Assembly: GCA_024734495.1 (NCBI GenBank)
Contig: JALMQS010000128.1
Span: 20,339,573-20,403,572, forward strand
DNA from: Forficula auricularia
Taxonomy: Eukaryota; Arthropoda; Insecta; Dermaptera; Forficulidae
Direction: 5' to 3'
DNA: 64,000 bases
The first letter of the stretch is position 1. Every line of letters begins with the position of its first letter. The notes under the pieces are model-generated. The model was not told the origin of the DNA and ran no database searches. It saw only the letters and a program-made list of their open reading frames with translations. The position numbers and the translations under genes are program-made. This document shows positions 1-8,905 of this stretch, piece after piece.

Positions 1-728
1 ACTCCTAAACTATTAACCCTACGGCAAGTTTTACAATAAGCAAAGTTGTAGGGAATGTGATTTCTGACAACTTTTGTTTAAAAAATTTCCCCAAAAATTC
101 ACCCAAAAAGGGGGGAGGGTGAAAAAATGTAAATTCTTTCCCTTGGAGCTAACTCAACCAAATTTTGTATACATAATCTCTGGGCCTCTAGAGACCTAGA
201 AATGCAAAAACTAACCACCCAAAATGGGGGGGGGTGTCAAAAAATGAAAATTCTTTCTCTTGGGCCAAACTCAACCAAATTTTTTATACATAATCTGTGG
301 GTCACTAGAAGGCTAGAAATGCTAAAACTGGATGCGGAGGGTGGGTGTGGGGTGGAATGGGAGTGAGGCGGAGTAGGGTGGGGGTGTGGGCGGTGGTGCG
401 GGTTGGAGTCCAGGGGGCATAGCGGGGGTGGGGTCCAGGGGGCTAGGCGGGGGTGTGGTGCGCAGGGTTGGAGTGCACGGGGTGGGGTCCAAGGTGGGGT
501 GGGGGGCGGGGGTTGGGAACGGGTGCATGGTGAGGGGTGGGGGTGATGGGGTTAGTGCGTTAGGGTGCGGAATGGAGTGTTGGGGTGGAGGGGTGGGGGT
601 TGGGATTGGGCATGGTGCGGGGTGCTTAGTGGGTTTCGGGGGGGGGGGGGGGGGGTCGAGGATTGGGGATCCAGGAGCGTGCCTCCTGGCTAGCAAGAGG
701 GCCGCCGAAGGCGGGCGCTTGCAGCTAG
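1..728 (+). mobile_element. Non-autonomous Helitron, 3' portion (5' end lies outside the window)
   Basis: This is the right-hand part of a rolling-circle transposon. It ends in the Helitron 3' signature: a GC hairpin (CCGCC-GAA-GGCGG near 701-714), a short spacer and CTAG at 725-728, followed by host T. The interior is a G-rich minisatellite (about 340-650). Before that lie two units of about 100 bp that contain 'aaccaaatttt.tatacataat'. The same layout occurs on the minus strand at 13060-14161, where the 5' TC end is also visible. No Rep/helicase coding is present, so it would depend on a helper element. Reading frames through the G-rich tract are composition artefacts. Confidence 0.75.
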
Positions 729-732
729 TAAT

Positions 733-977
733 AAATAATTCAACATGAACATTTATTAAATTTATCCATTTCAAAATTTTCTATTATTAATATGAAGGAG
801 CTAAACATAAAAAGATAAATTATATTATTTTCATCTAGTTCATATAACAGTTAAAGAAAAAAGAGCCAAAAAATTTTAAAAAAATAGACTGGAGATCTCC
901 ATCTTAATTCTCAAAACTTCCCCTAACAAACAAAAGGACCAACAAGAGGGAGAGAAGTAAAATCCTTCACTACCCTC
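733..977. other. AT-rich spacer without recognised feature
   Basis: This is the sequence between the Helitron end and the first SINE. I see no coding bias, terminal repeats or RNA-like motifs in it. Confidence 0.5.
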
Positions 978-1120
978 CCTAATGTCAGATTGGTTCACCT
1001 CGGAGCATAATCAATTGACCCGGATTATTTTTTGGCACTCGAGTTCAATTTCCAAGACCACCGTCTTCACCCTTTTGAGATGTAATAAAAAGTATCTATA
1101 ACAGCTCGGATTTAGTAGAA
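978..1120 (+). repeat. tRNA-derived SINE-like repeat, copy 1
   Basis: It has a B-box-like 'gagttcaatttcc' at about 1040-1052 and an A-box-like stretch near 990. It shares a 3' body 'acagctcggatt.agtaga' with copies at 26157-26316 and 35341-35475. Three dispersed copies in the same orientation, each with the same order of motifs, support a SINE family. No clear target-site duplication was found. Confidence 0.5.
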
Positions 1121-1442
1121 GAAAATCTCTGGTAATTTTTTAGAAATTTTTAGCTATCATCGGTAATTTAAATTTGATAAACGATTTTCATAAATAAAGT
1201 TTGAAAAATATTTGTAAACATTGCGAAAAGCGTCAGTCAAAGATTAATCAGATAGTGAAGTTCTTGACTCATGTTTGCTTACTAAATCCAGATCAAAATC
1301 ACGTTTATTTAAACATGTTTACGTATGGCTTAACATCGATGTTATTAACCCTTGAGCAAACAAAACAATATTATTATTATCAATGAAAAGATATAATTAA
1401 TGAAGGCAAGGATTAGAATAAATTTCAAAAAAAGGAATTTAC

Positions 1443-1662
1443 CTATAAATATGTTTATATTTTTCGTGTTCTGGTGGCACTGTGGGCTGACTGAGTGTCG
1501 TCGCAGGTTCTTGAGGGACTTGACCACCGCCGGCCCCACCGATTGTCACTTGTGTCGATGCATCTTGATTCTCTTTATAATCTTGCCATTTCGTACGTAA
1601 GTCGTCACGTAATTCATGCCATCGACCTGCCAGACCTTGATACGTATGCAATTTTTCCATAT
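1443..1662 (-). CDS. Probable internal coding exon of a host gene (220 nt)
   Basis: Read on the minus strand, a pyrimidine-rich tract ending in 'cttgttctag' precedes the exon. An open frame follows, and 'tatag|gtaaat' closes it, a good 5' splice donor. The exon encodes about 72 residues with two codons split by the introns. The peptide is hydrophilic. Its first half is rich in charged and aromatic residues (KLHTYQGLAGRWHELRDDLR) and looks helical. A Gly/Pro/Gln/Thr-rich linker follows. Composition is much richer in GC than the flanks, and the frame avoids stops although it is not repetitive. This is the only stretch in the window that looks like host protein-coding sequence. I do not recognise the family. 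A Met occurs at residue 1 of the open frame (1660), but the acceptor two bases upstream suggests an internal exon rather than a start. Neighbouring exons are not visible, so the introns must be long or filled with repeats. Confidence 0.6.
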
Positions 1663-3040
1663 CTAGAACAAGAAAAGATACCCAAAATATTATCAGCTGA
1701 TGGATGAGATATTATTGTGTTGTTTTTACTTTTAGTAAAAAGGGATAATTTGTTTAAGACTTGGCACGATTCTGCAAATTCTAGTGATTTGAGAATTTTT
1801 GTCAGGGAACGGTTGAGCTAGAAAGTTGAAACTTACTACAATGATTCAGTTTGTTAATACATGTTGCGTGGCAAATTTTAGCTCATTAACTGCAACTAGG
1901 ACTATATATAAAAATTATTTTTTTGAACCGGAAACAACTAATAAAGGTAGAAAGCTCAAAATATACCTTTTTTTAAGAAAATACAAATATTTCGACATCG
2001 GAACAAACTTTTTATGATATTCTGTTCTTGAGTTATCGTAGTTCAGAAAGATACCCAGACAGCTTGCAGAAAAAATAATACTTGATAAAGATTTCTTTAT
2101 GTTACAAGAAGAAAAAAATTGTAAAATTTTAGAATGAATTCAATATTTCTGTTCTTCGTCCTTGAACTGGAAAATTCTTTCAGGGTGACCATCCATGTAG
2201 AAATTTAAAAAAAAAATTAATTTTTCTAGTTTATCCAAAGCATTCTGGGTTCTAATTTTGAAGTGATGATGGTAATTGAAGATTGGAAGTATCAAACGTG
2301 CTAAGTGCCATTTTTTCTGAAACTCGCTTTTGTACATTATAACGATTTATGGGCCATCGCCAATTTCTGATAAAATGAGCGAAGTGCTAGGTCCACATTT
2401 CACGAGTAGCATAAACAACAATTTATTGTTAACACTCCTCTGTATTTTCACTAACAAAGATATAATAAAGTTTTTTCAAAGTATCTCTATTTTATAATTT
2501 TGGCACTTAAGCACCTTGATACTTCCACTCTTCAATTATAGTTCTATGTAACCTATTCCATTGATCTGTTAAATTTAATGTGCTCTATATCAATTTACTT
2601 TTACTAGATGCTATTGAATCAAACTCATTGATTTAACATATCATTGGGCGGAAATCTATTAGTTGAAAATGGCTTCAAAATTAGAAATTAAAACGTCTTT
2701 AATGTTCTAAAAACAAAATTAACAGCCTGATCTCAAAAGATTAAGAACTTTGGTATTCCACCCTGGTTAAATTTCTTTAAGATTGGACCTCCATTGGTGA
2801 AATTAAAAAAATTGTTTAAATATTCTAGTTTATTCACCTCGTTTCAGCTTCTTATTTTCAAGTTTTTCTAATGATTCTAGGTATCAAGTCAACTCAACTA
2901 ATATCGATCTGCTAAAATCTATCTATAATTTATAAACGTCTTCAAAATTACAAAGCTACAAAGTAGGATTTTAACAATTTTTTTAATTTAAAGTGAGTGG
3001 TCCTGCCCGAAAAAAATTCATAATCTAAAAATGTTATTAA
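1663..3040. other. Non-repetitive AT-rich stretch
   Basis: Probable intron or intergenic DNA. No frame above background, no inverted or tandem repeats that I can see, and no match to other repeats in the window. Confidence 0.4.
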
Positions 3041-3081
3041 CGAAAATGAATTTAGGTCGAATCAAAGATTTTAATAAATAG

Positions 3082-3170
3082 GAGGGTCCTGTCCCCTCGG
3101 GAGTTGAACCCAAGCACTAGTTTGCTTTCCGGGTAACTAGTCAAACACTTGAGAGAATCACCTTCAAACA
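3082..3170 (-). repeat. tRNA-like SINE head
   Basis: On the minus strand 'gggttcaactccc' matches the pol III B box (GGTTCRANYCC), with an A-box-like 'tgactagttacccgg' about 30 nt upstream. A second piece containing the same B box and downstream bases lies at 3418-3463. It does not fold as a full tRNA, so a tRNA-derived SINE is more likely than a gene. Confidence 0.45.
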
Positions 3171-3417
3171 TGCAACATTTAACGAAAGCCAAAAAATTTA
3201 ACTCTATTCAATTTGATTGGAATAGTAAAAATGACTGCTTAACTGAAATAAAAATTCAGTACCGGATATCGGCATTGCGAAGGCTATTAAATGCAAAGAA
3301 ATGAGTGTCTATTTGAGAAAGAAAGATCGAATTTATTAAATTATTTAATCAATGTATTAACGAAAATGAATTTAGGTTGAATCAAAGATTATAATAGACA
3401 TGTTTATATTGCATGTA

Positions 3418-3463
3418 GAAGGGTCCTGCCCCCTCAGAAGTTGAACCCAAGCACTAGTTTAAA
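3418..3463 (-). repeat. Second fragment of the tRNA-like SINE head
   Basis: About 45 bases nearly identical to the B-box side of the copy at 3082-3130 (minus strand 'gcttgggttcaact'). It is truncated upstream. Confidence 0.4.
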
Positions 3464-3885
3464 TGTCTATTAAAATCTTTGATTCGACCTAAATTCATTT
3501 TCGTTAATAAATAGATAATAAATTATTATATAATGCGAGTTGATTTTTGAGAATAAATTCGATTTTTCTTTCTCAAATAGACACTCAATTCTTCGCTTGA
3601 AATAATGTTATGTTTTTTGTAATTAATTAAATACTTCTTAAAAATATATAGGGGCCCCACGAGGTTTTTTGAGGAGAGGGAGGGGGAGGTTGGAAAAACT
3701 ATTACGCCTCTGTATTTAAAACAAAAGTCTCAAATAAATAAAAATATATTGAATTTATATTATGGAGAAGATATAACCTTTAATTTATTTAAAATAAAAA
3801 AAATATATTATATTATTGGAATCCAAAAAGAAATTGAATCAATTTAATGCTTAATGAACAAGTTCCATTACTAATAGTTTAAAGA

Positions 3886-4086
3886 AGGAGACAATAAAAG
3901 AGTGTGTCTTCTGCTGGAATTATAAATTTTATTTATTTATAACGAGACTATAGTTTCGAGGGCTTTGCCCTCTTCATCAGTCTATTACAATGGATTCACA
4001 GGAATTAATTTATGAATGAATTCTCGTTATAAATAAATAAAATTTATAATTCCAGCAGAAGAAACAGTCTTTTATTGTCTCCTTCA
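3886..4086. mobile_element. Palindromic Penelope-type repeat carrying a hammerhead motif
   Basis: The left arm (about 3886-3947) is the inverse of the right arm (about 4029-4086). Both run from 'gaaggagacaataaaaga' through 'ataaattttatttatt'. A spacer of about 80 bp holds a hammerhead-like motif on the minus strand. A second, single-armed copy lies at 43579-43712. Head-to-head partial copies with hammerheads are described for the terminal repeats of Penelope-like elements; assignment to that class is inference because no reverse transcriptase is attached. Confidence 0.6.
3934..3992 (-). ncRNA. Hammerhead ribozyme-like motif A1
   Basis: The minus strand reads CTGATGA, A, GAGGGC-AAA-GCCCTC, GAAAC, TATA, GTC (core 3946-3980). 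All conserved core bases of a type I hammerhead are present: CUGANGA, helix II (6 bp), GAAA and UH before the cleavage site. Helix III is only A-C/G-U with a four-base loop. Helix I forms 2 bp, an internal loop, then about 6 bp with one G.U. One extra A lies between A9 and helix II. An extra A at this place is, as I recall, known from the plus hammerhead of chrysanthemum chlorotic mottle viroid. Predicted cleavage follows the C of GTC. Confidence 0.65.
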
Positions 4087-4095
4087 ATATATAAA

Positions 4096-4675
4096 AATTC
4101 TGCTACTCTCGGCAAAAAAACTTTCAATTTAATAGTTTAAAGACTACTTACTGCACGAGAGTCGTCTAAACAACGGAAAAATTAGTTCGTCTGGGTTTAT
4201 TAGTAGAGATAGACTAATAGAAATAAAAAAATTAAAAAATTTCCATAAATTATTATCAAACAAAACAGAATAAAATAAATACAAAAACTAGTGTACATAT
4301 TATCATATTACAAGGAGCGAAACGAATAAGGCGGTCCCGATTGTAATCTGATAGCTGTGATAAAGAAAAAATTTGATATTTTTATTAAAGTGATATTTTT
4401 TTAGCTTTCATTCAGAAAAGTGTTAGCTTTTGTGCTTAAAAATCTCCTAGGAGAAATCGGTGTATTTGTATTAATATAAATTTTTTTCTTATTATGATTA
4501 CACTTGACAAAGATAAGGCTTAAATAAATAACGATGATACCTAAGGTAAAGGTTAAAAATTAGTGGAAATATACTTTTAGAAGTCTTTTAATTGTAATAA
4601 GATCTATATGCTTTATTCTATTTTCAATACTAAGCTAGAGGAAAAGTTTTTTCAGAACTTGGTATAATCTTCATA
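4096..4675. other. AT-rich spacer without recognised feature
   Basis: I see no open frame, terminal repeat or tandem array between the palindrome and the mariner element. Confidence 0.4.
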
Positions 4676-4807
4676 TACAGGGTGCTTCAAAAAAAATGTA
4701 TACACACTTTGAACTTCCATAGAAAATTTATTTACCGTTCTACAAAGTTAAATTTCAGGAAAATAGAAAGCTGAAAGTCAATGTAAATGAAACATAAATA
4801 ACAAATG

Positions 4808-5074
4808 TTAATACTGTTCAAATTGGTGACCTGCAGCATCAATACAATTCTGAGTACGAGTCACCACTGATTCTGTACATCGTATCAAAACGTCCAATGA
4901 GATTTCTCTACACACTGCTTGAATCTCATTCCAAAGAATGTCTAGGTTACGTGGTTTACGTTTGTACACCTCATCTTTTACTGTGCCCCACAAGAAGAAA
5001 TCCAGTGGTGTAAGGTCTGGAGAGCGTGCTGGAAACTCGATTGGCCCCCTGCGTCCTATCCACTGGCCCGACAA
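4808..5074 (-). pseudogene. Transposase C-terminal fragment (left arm copy)
   Basis: It encodes the last 88 residues of a DDE transposase of the Tc1/mariner kind, the same peptide as the right arm. The motif PARSPDLTPLDFFLWG is diagnostic: the Asp of SPDL lies where the third catalytic acidic residue is expected. The N-terminal DNA-binding part and the first catalytic Asp are absent, and the second (QQDG) exists only in the spacer on the other strand. It cannot make an active enzyme. Confidence 0.85.
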
Positions 5075-5105
5075 ATTTTGATCCAGGTAAGCTCGTACGT
5101 CCGGT

Positions 5106-5450
5106 AATGATGATTTTTATTTTCAACAAGATGGTGCCCCGCCGCACTATCACAGGGACGTACGAGCTTACCTGGATCAAAATTTGTCGGGCCAGTGGAT
5201 AGGACGCAGGGGGCCAATCGAGTTTCCAGCACGCTCTCCAGACCTTACACCACTGGATTTCTTCTTGTGGGGCACAGTAAAAGATGAGGTGTACAAACGT
5301 AAACCACGTAACCTAGACATTCTTTGGAATGAGATTCAAGCAGTGTGTAGAGAAATCTCATTGGACGTTTTGATACGATGTACAGAATCAGTGGTGACTC
5401 GTACTCAGAATTGTATTGATGCTGCAGGTCACCAATTTGAACAGTATTAA
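5106..5450 (+). pseudogene. Transposase C-terminal fragment (right arm copy, extends into spacer)
   Basis: Reading starts in the 53-bp spacer with FYFQQDGAPPHY, which carries the second catalytic Asp of the DDE/D fold. It continues in frame through GQWIGRRGPIEFPARSPDL, TPLDFFLWG, and ends with a stop at 5448-5450 (about 114 codons). The usual family length is about 340-360 residues, so two thirds are missing, including the helix-turn-helix domains and the first catalytic Asp. A Met at 5184 lies inside the catalytic domain and is not a natural start. The reading frame itself has no stop, consistent with a young rearrangement. Confidence 0.85.
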
Positions 5451-5589
5451 CATTTGTTATTTATGTTTCATTTACATTGGACTTTCAGCTTTCTATTTTC
5501 CTGAAATTTAACTTTGTAGAACGGTAAATAAATTTTCTATGGAAGTTCAAAGTGTGTATACATTTTTTTGAAGCACCCTGTATATACTT

Positions 5590-5830
5590 AGATATATACC
5601 ATTTTTTTATTTTTCATTGTTTATTTATTTTTTATTGTTCTATTTATTTATTTATTGTTCTATTTATTTATTATTTAGTTATTATTTTATTTATTTATTA
5701 TATATTTATTATTTTATTTATTTATTTATTATTTTTATTCATTATGTATTATTTTCATTGTCTGTGATACAATTTGATTGTTTGTAATTGATTTTTTATT
5801 TATTGTATATTTGATTGTACACAATTTTGT
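5590..5830. repeat. ATTT/TTTA-rich low-complexity tract
   Basis: Interrupted runs of 'tttattta' and 'attgttctatttattta' without coding meaning. The long frame across it is only Phe/Ile/Leu/Tyr from T-rich codons. Confidence 0.8.
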
Positions 5831-6189
5831 AATTGTTATGCATAATTTATACGAGTATTTGGCTGTGAAAATTTTAGACTCATGGTAGACTGGCTACAAT
5901 AGGCCATTAAGAGGAGAGAAAAAAAATTTACCTAAAAAGATGTAGCTAATTAATACAAACTTGTGAGTCAAATTTCAGTTTATTAGCTATTCAAGAGCAT
6001 ATTAAGATTTTATTTTTTCTGAAACAAGAAAGCCGAAAAGTGAAACAATTCATAGTTTTGGAATTTAAACTTTTTAACACTAGAACAAGCTTTCTAAAAT
6101 ATTTTATTTTTGAGTCATGGTATGTGTCGTATTCAAACGAAATTAGAAATCTTCTGTATAAAGAAGCTTTGTTTCCTATTTAGGTCTAG

Positions 6190-6405
6190 GCGAATTTTTA
6201 CGCCCAAACAGCTTCTCACCCTCTAGACTAGAAGGCTCGAATCGGCCCGTCTCGAATATAGTTCGCATCTGTGGAGACAGCCTCCAAGCATTTTCTTGCC
6301 CCCTTGGAAACGAGCTATCAGACTAATAGATGATCCAGTCTTTATTCATTGGGCTATCGAAGAATCGCTTCCGCGCTTTCCCTATTCTATAGATAGTAAC
6401 ACGGC
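6190..6405 (+). pseudogene. LINE reverse-transcriptase C-terminal relic, piece 1
   Basis: The frame from about 6254 reads EYSSHLWRQPPSIF then KRAIRLIDDPVFIH. It resembles the conserved region downstream of the reverse transcriptase domain in jockey/CR1/RTE-like LINEs ('LEYSSHLW...QKRAIRLIDDP'). The same family is present at 36100-36560. The frame is cut at 6405 by a hAT element and resumes after it at 7341. Confidence 0.65.
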
Positions 6406-6658
6406 CATAGGCGCCGGACCTAGGGGGGGGGGGTTCGGGGCTTAAGCCCCCTTGATCTTTGATGTGGCTGGCTGAGGACCCCGCTACCCGTGGACCATAT
6501 CGTCTTCTTTTTTGTAATCAATTCTTTAAAACATTATATATAGAGGTATATCTTATATTAAATATTAATTTTTTGTTCACTATTTTAACTGTTAAAATAT
6601 ATTTATTTATTTTTTTAATATTTAAAAATATATTCATCTTATAAAAGTTTTTTTCAGT

Positions 6659-7232
6659 TTTTAATTGAAAGTAATGGAAGGCAGCCCAGGGGCAGTGACG
6701 AAAGAAAAAATTAACACATATCCAAATAAGGTGTAATTTATTGGAATCCTTCACTCTTTTCCCTTCAAACCGACGTTTCGGAGGATTCTTCCCTCCTTCT
6801 TCAGGGTTTCTACGGAGTTCAAGGAAACAAATAAAATGCTTTCTTCCTCTCTCCACAGCAGTGTTTAAAACTTTTTCCTCTTCCTTAGCAGAAGAATAGA
6901 AAATAATTTTTTTTCCTCCTTTTATTATTATCTATTTTTTCTTATTATCTATTAAGAAAAGGAGGAAAAAAATTGTTTTTCTATACTTCTGCTAAGGGAG
7001 AAGTAAAAAAAGTTTTAAACACTAGCAATGCAAGAGGAAGAGGAAGCATTTTATTTGTTTCTTTCATTGACCCCTTGAAACCTTGAAGAAGGGATGGAAG
7101 AATCCTCGAAACGATCGGTTTGAAAGGAAAAGGAGGAAGGAATCAAATAAGTACACCTTATTTGGATATCTGTTAATTTTTTCTTTCCTTTCTACCTGGA
7201 CTGCCTTCAATTACTTTCAATTAAAAATTTCT
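6659..7232. mobile_element. Palindromic Penelope-type repeat (family B), older copy
   Basis: The left part 'ggaaggcagcccag' to 'gaatccttc.c' is repeated inverted on the right (about 7075-7232). The right arm is visibly more mutated. The left arm keeps a complete hammerhead-like motif on the minus strand. The right arm holds a degraded partner (about 7078-7128, plus strand). The family also occurs at 14494-14782. Confidence 0.6.
6762..6812 (-). ncRNA. Hammerhead ribozyme-like motif B1
   Basis: The minus strand core (6772-6804) reads CTGAAGA, A, GGAGG-loop-CCTCC, GAAAC, GTC. Helix I pairs AAACC (before CTGA) with GGTTT (after GTC), five perfect pairs. Helix III has no loop in cis. However, ACGU is self-complementary, so two copies could share a helix III as in double hammerheads. 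One extra A precedes helix II, as in every motif here. Confidence 0.55.
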
Positions 7233-7340
7233 GCCAGTCCGTCTCTCTCCATAGAAAATTTCGTGCAAATTTTTCAGTTTTATTTGCTTGTTTTTTGAGC
7301 CCCCACCCCTTTAAACAAAATCCAAACTCCGACGCCTATG

Positions 7341-7452
7341 ATCATGGCATGTGCTCCAATGAGTTAAAATTAATCATTCTCGCCAAAGTCTGTTTTGTGG
7401 ATAAATTAGAAAAGTGCCGAACTACTACATTCGAAATACTTTTATCCTAGGG
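7341..7452 (+). pseudogene. LINE relic, piece 2
   Basis: Reads HHGMCSNELK and then KLEKCRTT, matching HGICSDEIKS and ELEKCRTT in the LINE at 36072-36560. It continues piece 1 once the hAT insertion is taken out. Confidence 0.65.
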
Positions 7453-8369
7453 CAGAGGTCGGGGAACTTTTCTAGTAATTACCCCAAAATATTTTTGCGT
7501 AGGTCGCTGTTACCCCTACATTCTAAAAAGCAAAAAAACCCAAAGTAAATGTATATTATTTAGTATTTATTGTTAAGGTAGTTCTTTCACAAATCCAAAA
7601 ATTCAAGAAGTCTTTGAAACTTGGAATATAAGTCATTGAAAGCATAATAAATACACTATTAAAATTTGAAGTCGATTTACCACACTAAACATGAAATAAT
7701 TGCAATTAAAAATTACATTTTTAACATAGGATAGATAGGGAAAGGGGTGGCAAAATGATCATTATTTTATTTTTTTCATTGAAAGACTTTCACCATCTTT
7801 ATGAAAAACTAATATTTGTTAGAATAATATATTCGGAGTAACTTAAAAAAAAATTGAAATTATTTACCAACTAGTTTTGATAAAAAAAAAAACATGTTTG
7901 GGCGATTATTTTTAGTGGAGGAGATAAAATATCAATGCCTTGGAAACGATCCATTCATAAATAGAATATAGTAGCCTAAAAAGTACAGATGCACGTTAAA
8001 AAACATAACCTAAAATTTTAGTTCCGTTTATATTTATAGAGTGGTTACGAGGCTAAAATTTTTCGCGGAAAGAACACTCCTTAATTGGAATTTACATGAA
8101 AACTATCTCTAAGTAAATAAACATTGTAAACATTAACATAATTCAAACGCTTTTACGTTTTAGAAAAATGATGTTGTTTCATTTTCGCTAAAATGACTTC
8201 AAAATTAGGACTTTTTGACGTGAGCGCAATTTGAATACAGTCCTCGGCTATCAAAGTAAAAATACTATAATAGTTTATAAAATAGAAAATTTTAAAAATG
8301 TCCTTATTACCCCCGATAGTTTCATTGTTACCCCATTTGGGGTAATTTACCCCGGTTTTCCGACCGCTG
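7453..8369. mobile_element. Non-autonomous hAT element, 917 bp
   Basis: Its termini are CAGAGGTCGGGGAAC and the inverse of CAGCGGTCGGAAAAC. The flanks TCCTAGGG (7445-7452) and TCCTAGGA (8370-8377) are an 8-bp target duplication with one difference. Subterminal 'ttacccc' blocks occur at both ends. No transposase is present. It interrupts the same LINE relic as the element at 6406-7340. Confidence 0.8.
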
Positions 8370-8639
8370 TCCTAGGAGTGTCTATATTTTTCCCACGACC
8401 CAATAAGGAATACGACAAAAAAAAACTTAGATTCTCTTTCATCCATCATATATTTTAGTCCTGATTACAATAATATCAATATAACATAACACAAGAAATA
8501 ATTATGACTAATAGCCATAGTAGTAGTAGTAGGTGATGTTAACAAAATATAAAATATAAATCGAACAAAAATAAAAATATAAAATAAATAAATACTATAT
8601 TTTTTATATGAATAATGGCTAAAGAAAATTATTAAATAG

Positions 8640-8905
8640 ATATATATCTATAAAGTTAAGAGAAGCAAACTTATTTATTTTTATTGTACCACGAGTACTT
8701 TTCAGAACTCTTTGAATCGCAATTAACAGTTCCTTATTACTTTCTATTTCTTTTAAAAAGTCATGTACACTTTTTGTTGTTAAATACTCAACATATTATA
8801 GCATAAGCATTTACTGTCGCTAATATCTAATCTATTTCTCCCATCTGACCATTGACTATTTATCAATGAAAACGCACGTTCAGCCTGCATTGTGCATATT
8901 TTTCT
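8640..8905 (-). pseudogene. hAT transposase C-terminal dimerisation-domain relic
   Basis: The minus strand from about 8900 reads TMQAERAFSLINSQWSDGRN, then RLDI, up to a stop. In a shifted frame it continues HDFLKEIESNKELL, AIQRVL. This matches the end of hAT-type transposases and their domesticated relatives ('ERAFSLMN.QW.D.RN' then a basic/hydrophobic tail with 'F...I..NK.LL..I'). At least one frameshift and one stop separate the parts. Upstream coding could not be followed. Confidence 0.55.

Larger units (their letters stand above)
3041..3600. repeat. Cluster of inverted and direct repeats around a SINE fragment
   Basis: The block 'cgaaaatgaatttaggt.ga' with flanks occurs forward near 3042 and 3360 and inverted near 3485-3508. 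The block 'atttgagaaagaaa.atcgaattta' near 3310 is inverted near 3555-3590. The arrangement suggests a fold-back element or repeated target duplication around the tRNA-like pieces at 3082-3170 and 3418-3463. Confidence 0.5.
4678..5580. mobile_element. Tc1/mariner-type palindromic element, 425-bp arms
   Basis: The element is bounded by CAGGGTGCTTC / GAAGCACCCTG and flanked by TA on both sides (4676-4677, 5581-5582), the target duplication of Tc1/mariner transposons. Arms 4678-5102 and 5156-5580 are each 425 bp. By eye they differ only by one extra G in the right arm and one base in an A/T run. The 53-bp spacer (5103-5155) is single copy and encodes part of the transposase. It appears to be an inverted duplication of the 3' half of a mariner-like transposon. 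High arm identity implies recent formation or ongoing arm correction. Confidence 0.9.
6406..7340. mobile_element. Non-autonomous hAT element inserted in the LINE relic
   Basis: The ends CATAGGCGCCGGA and TCCGACGCCTATG are inverted repeats with one mismatch. The flanking octamers AACACGGC and ATCATGGC agree at six of eight places, as expected of an old 8-bp hAT duplication. LINE sequence continues on both sides. Inside is a palindromic hammerhead repeat (about 6659-7232), so this is a three-layer nest. Confidence 0.65.

Noticed and set aside
322..774. Long Pro/Gly-rich open frames on both strands
   Set aside because: They arise from the G-rich Helitron minisatellite; the same happens at 10063-10489, 13021-13532 and 58373-58615.
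5552..5767. 71-codon hydrophobic frame
   Set aside because: Phe/Ile/Leu/Tyr only, produced by ATTT repeats.
8231..8458. 75-codon frame MNTVLGYQSK...
   Set aside because: It runs across the end of a non-autonomous hAT element into host DNA; the part inside is terminal repeat.
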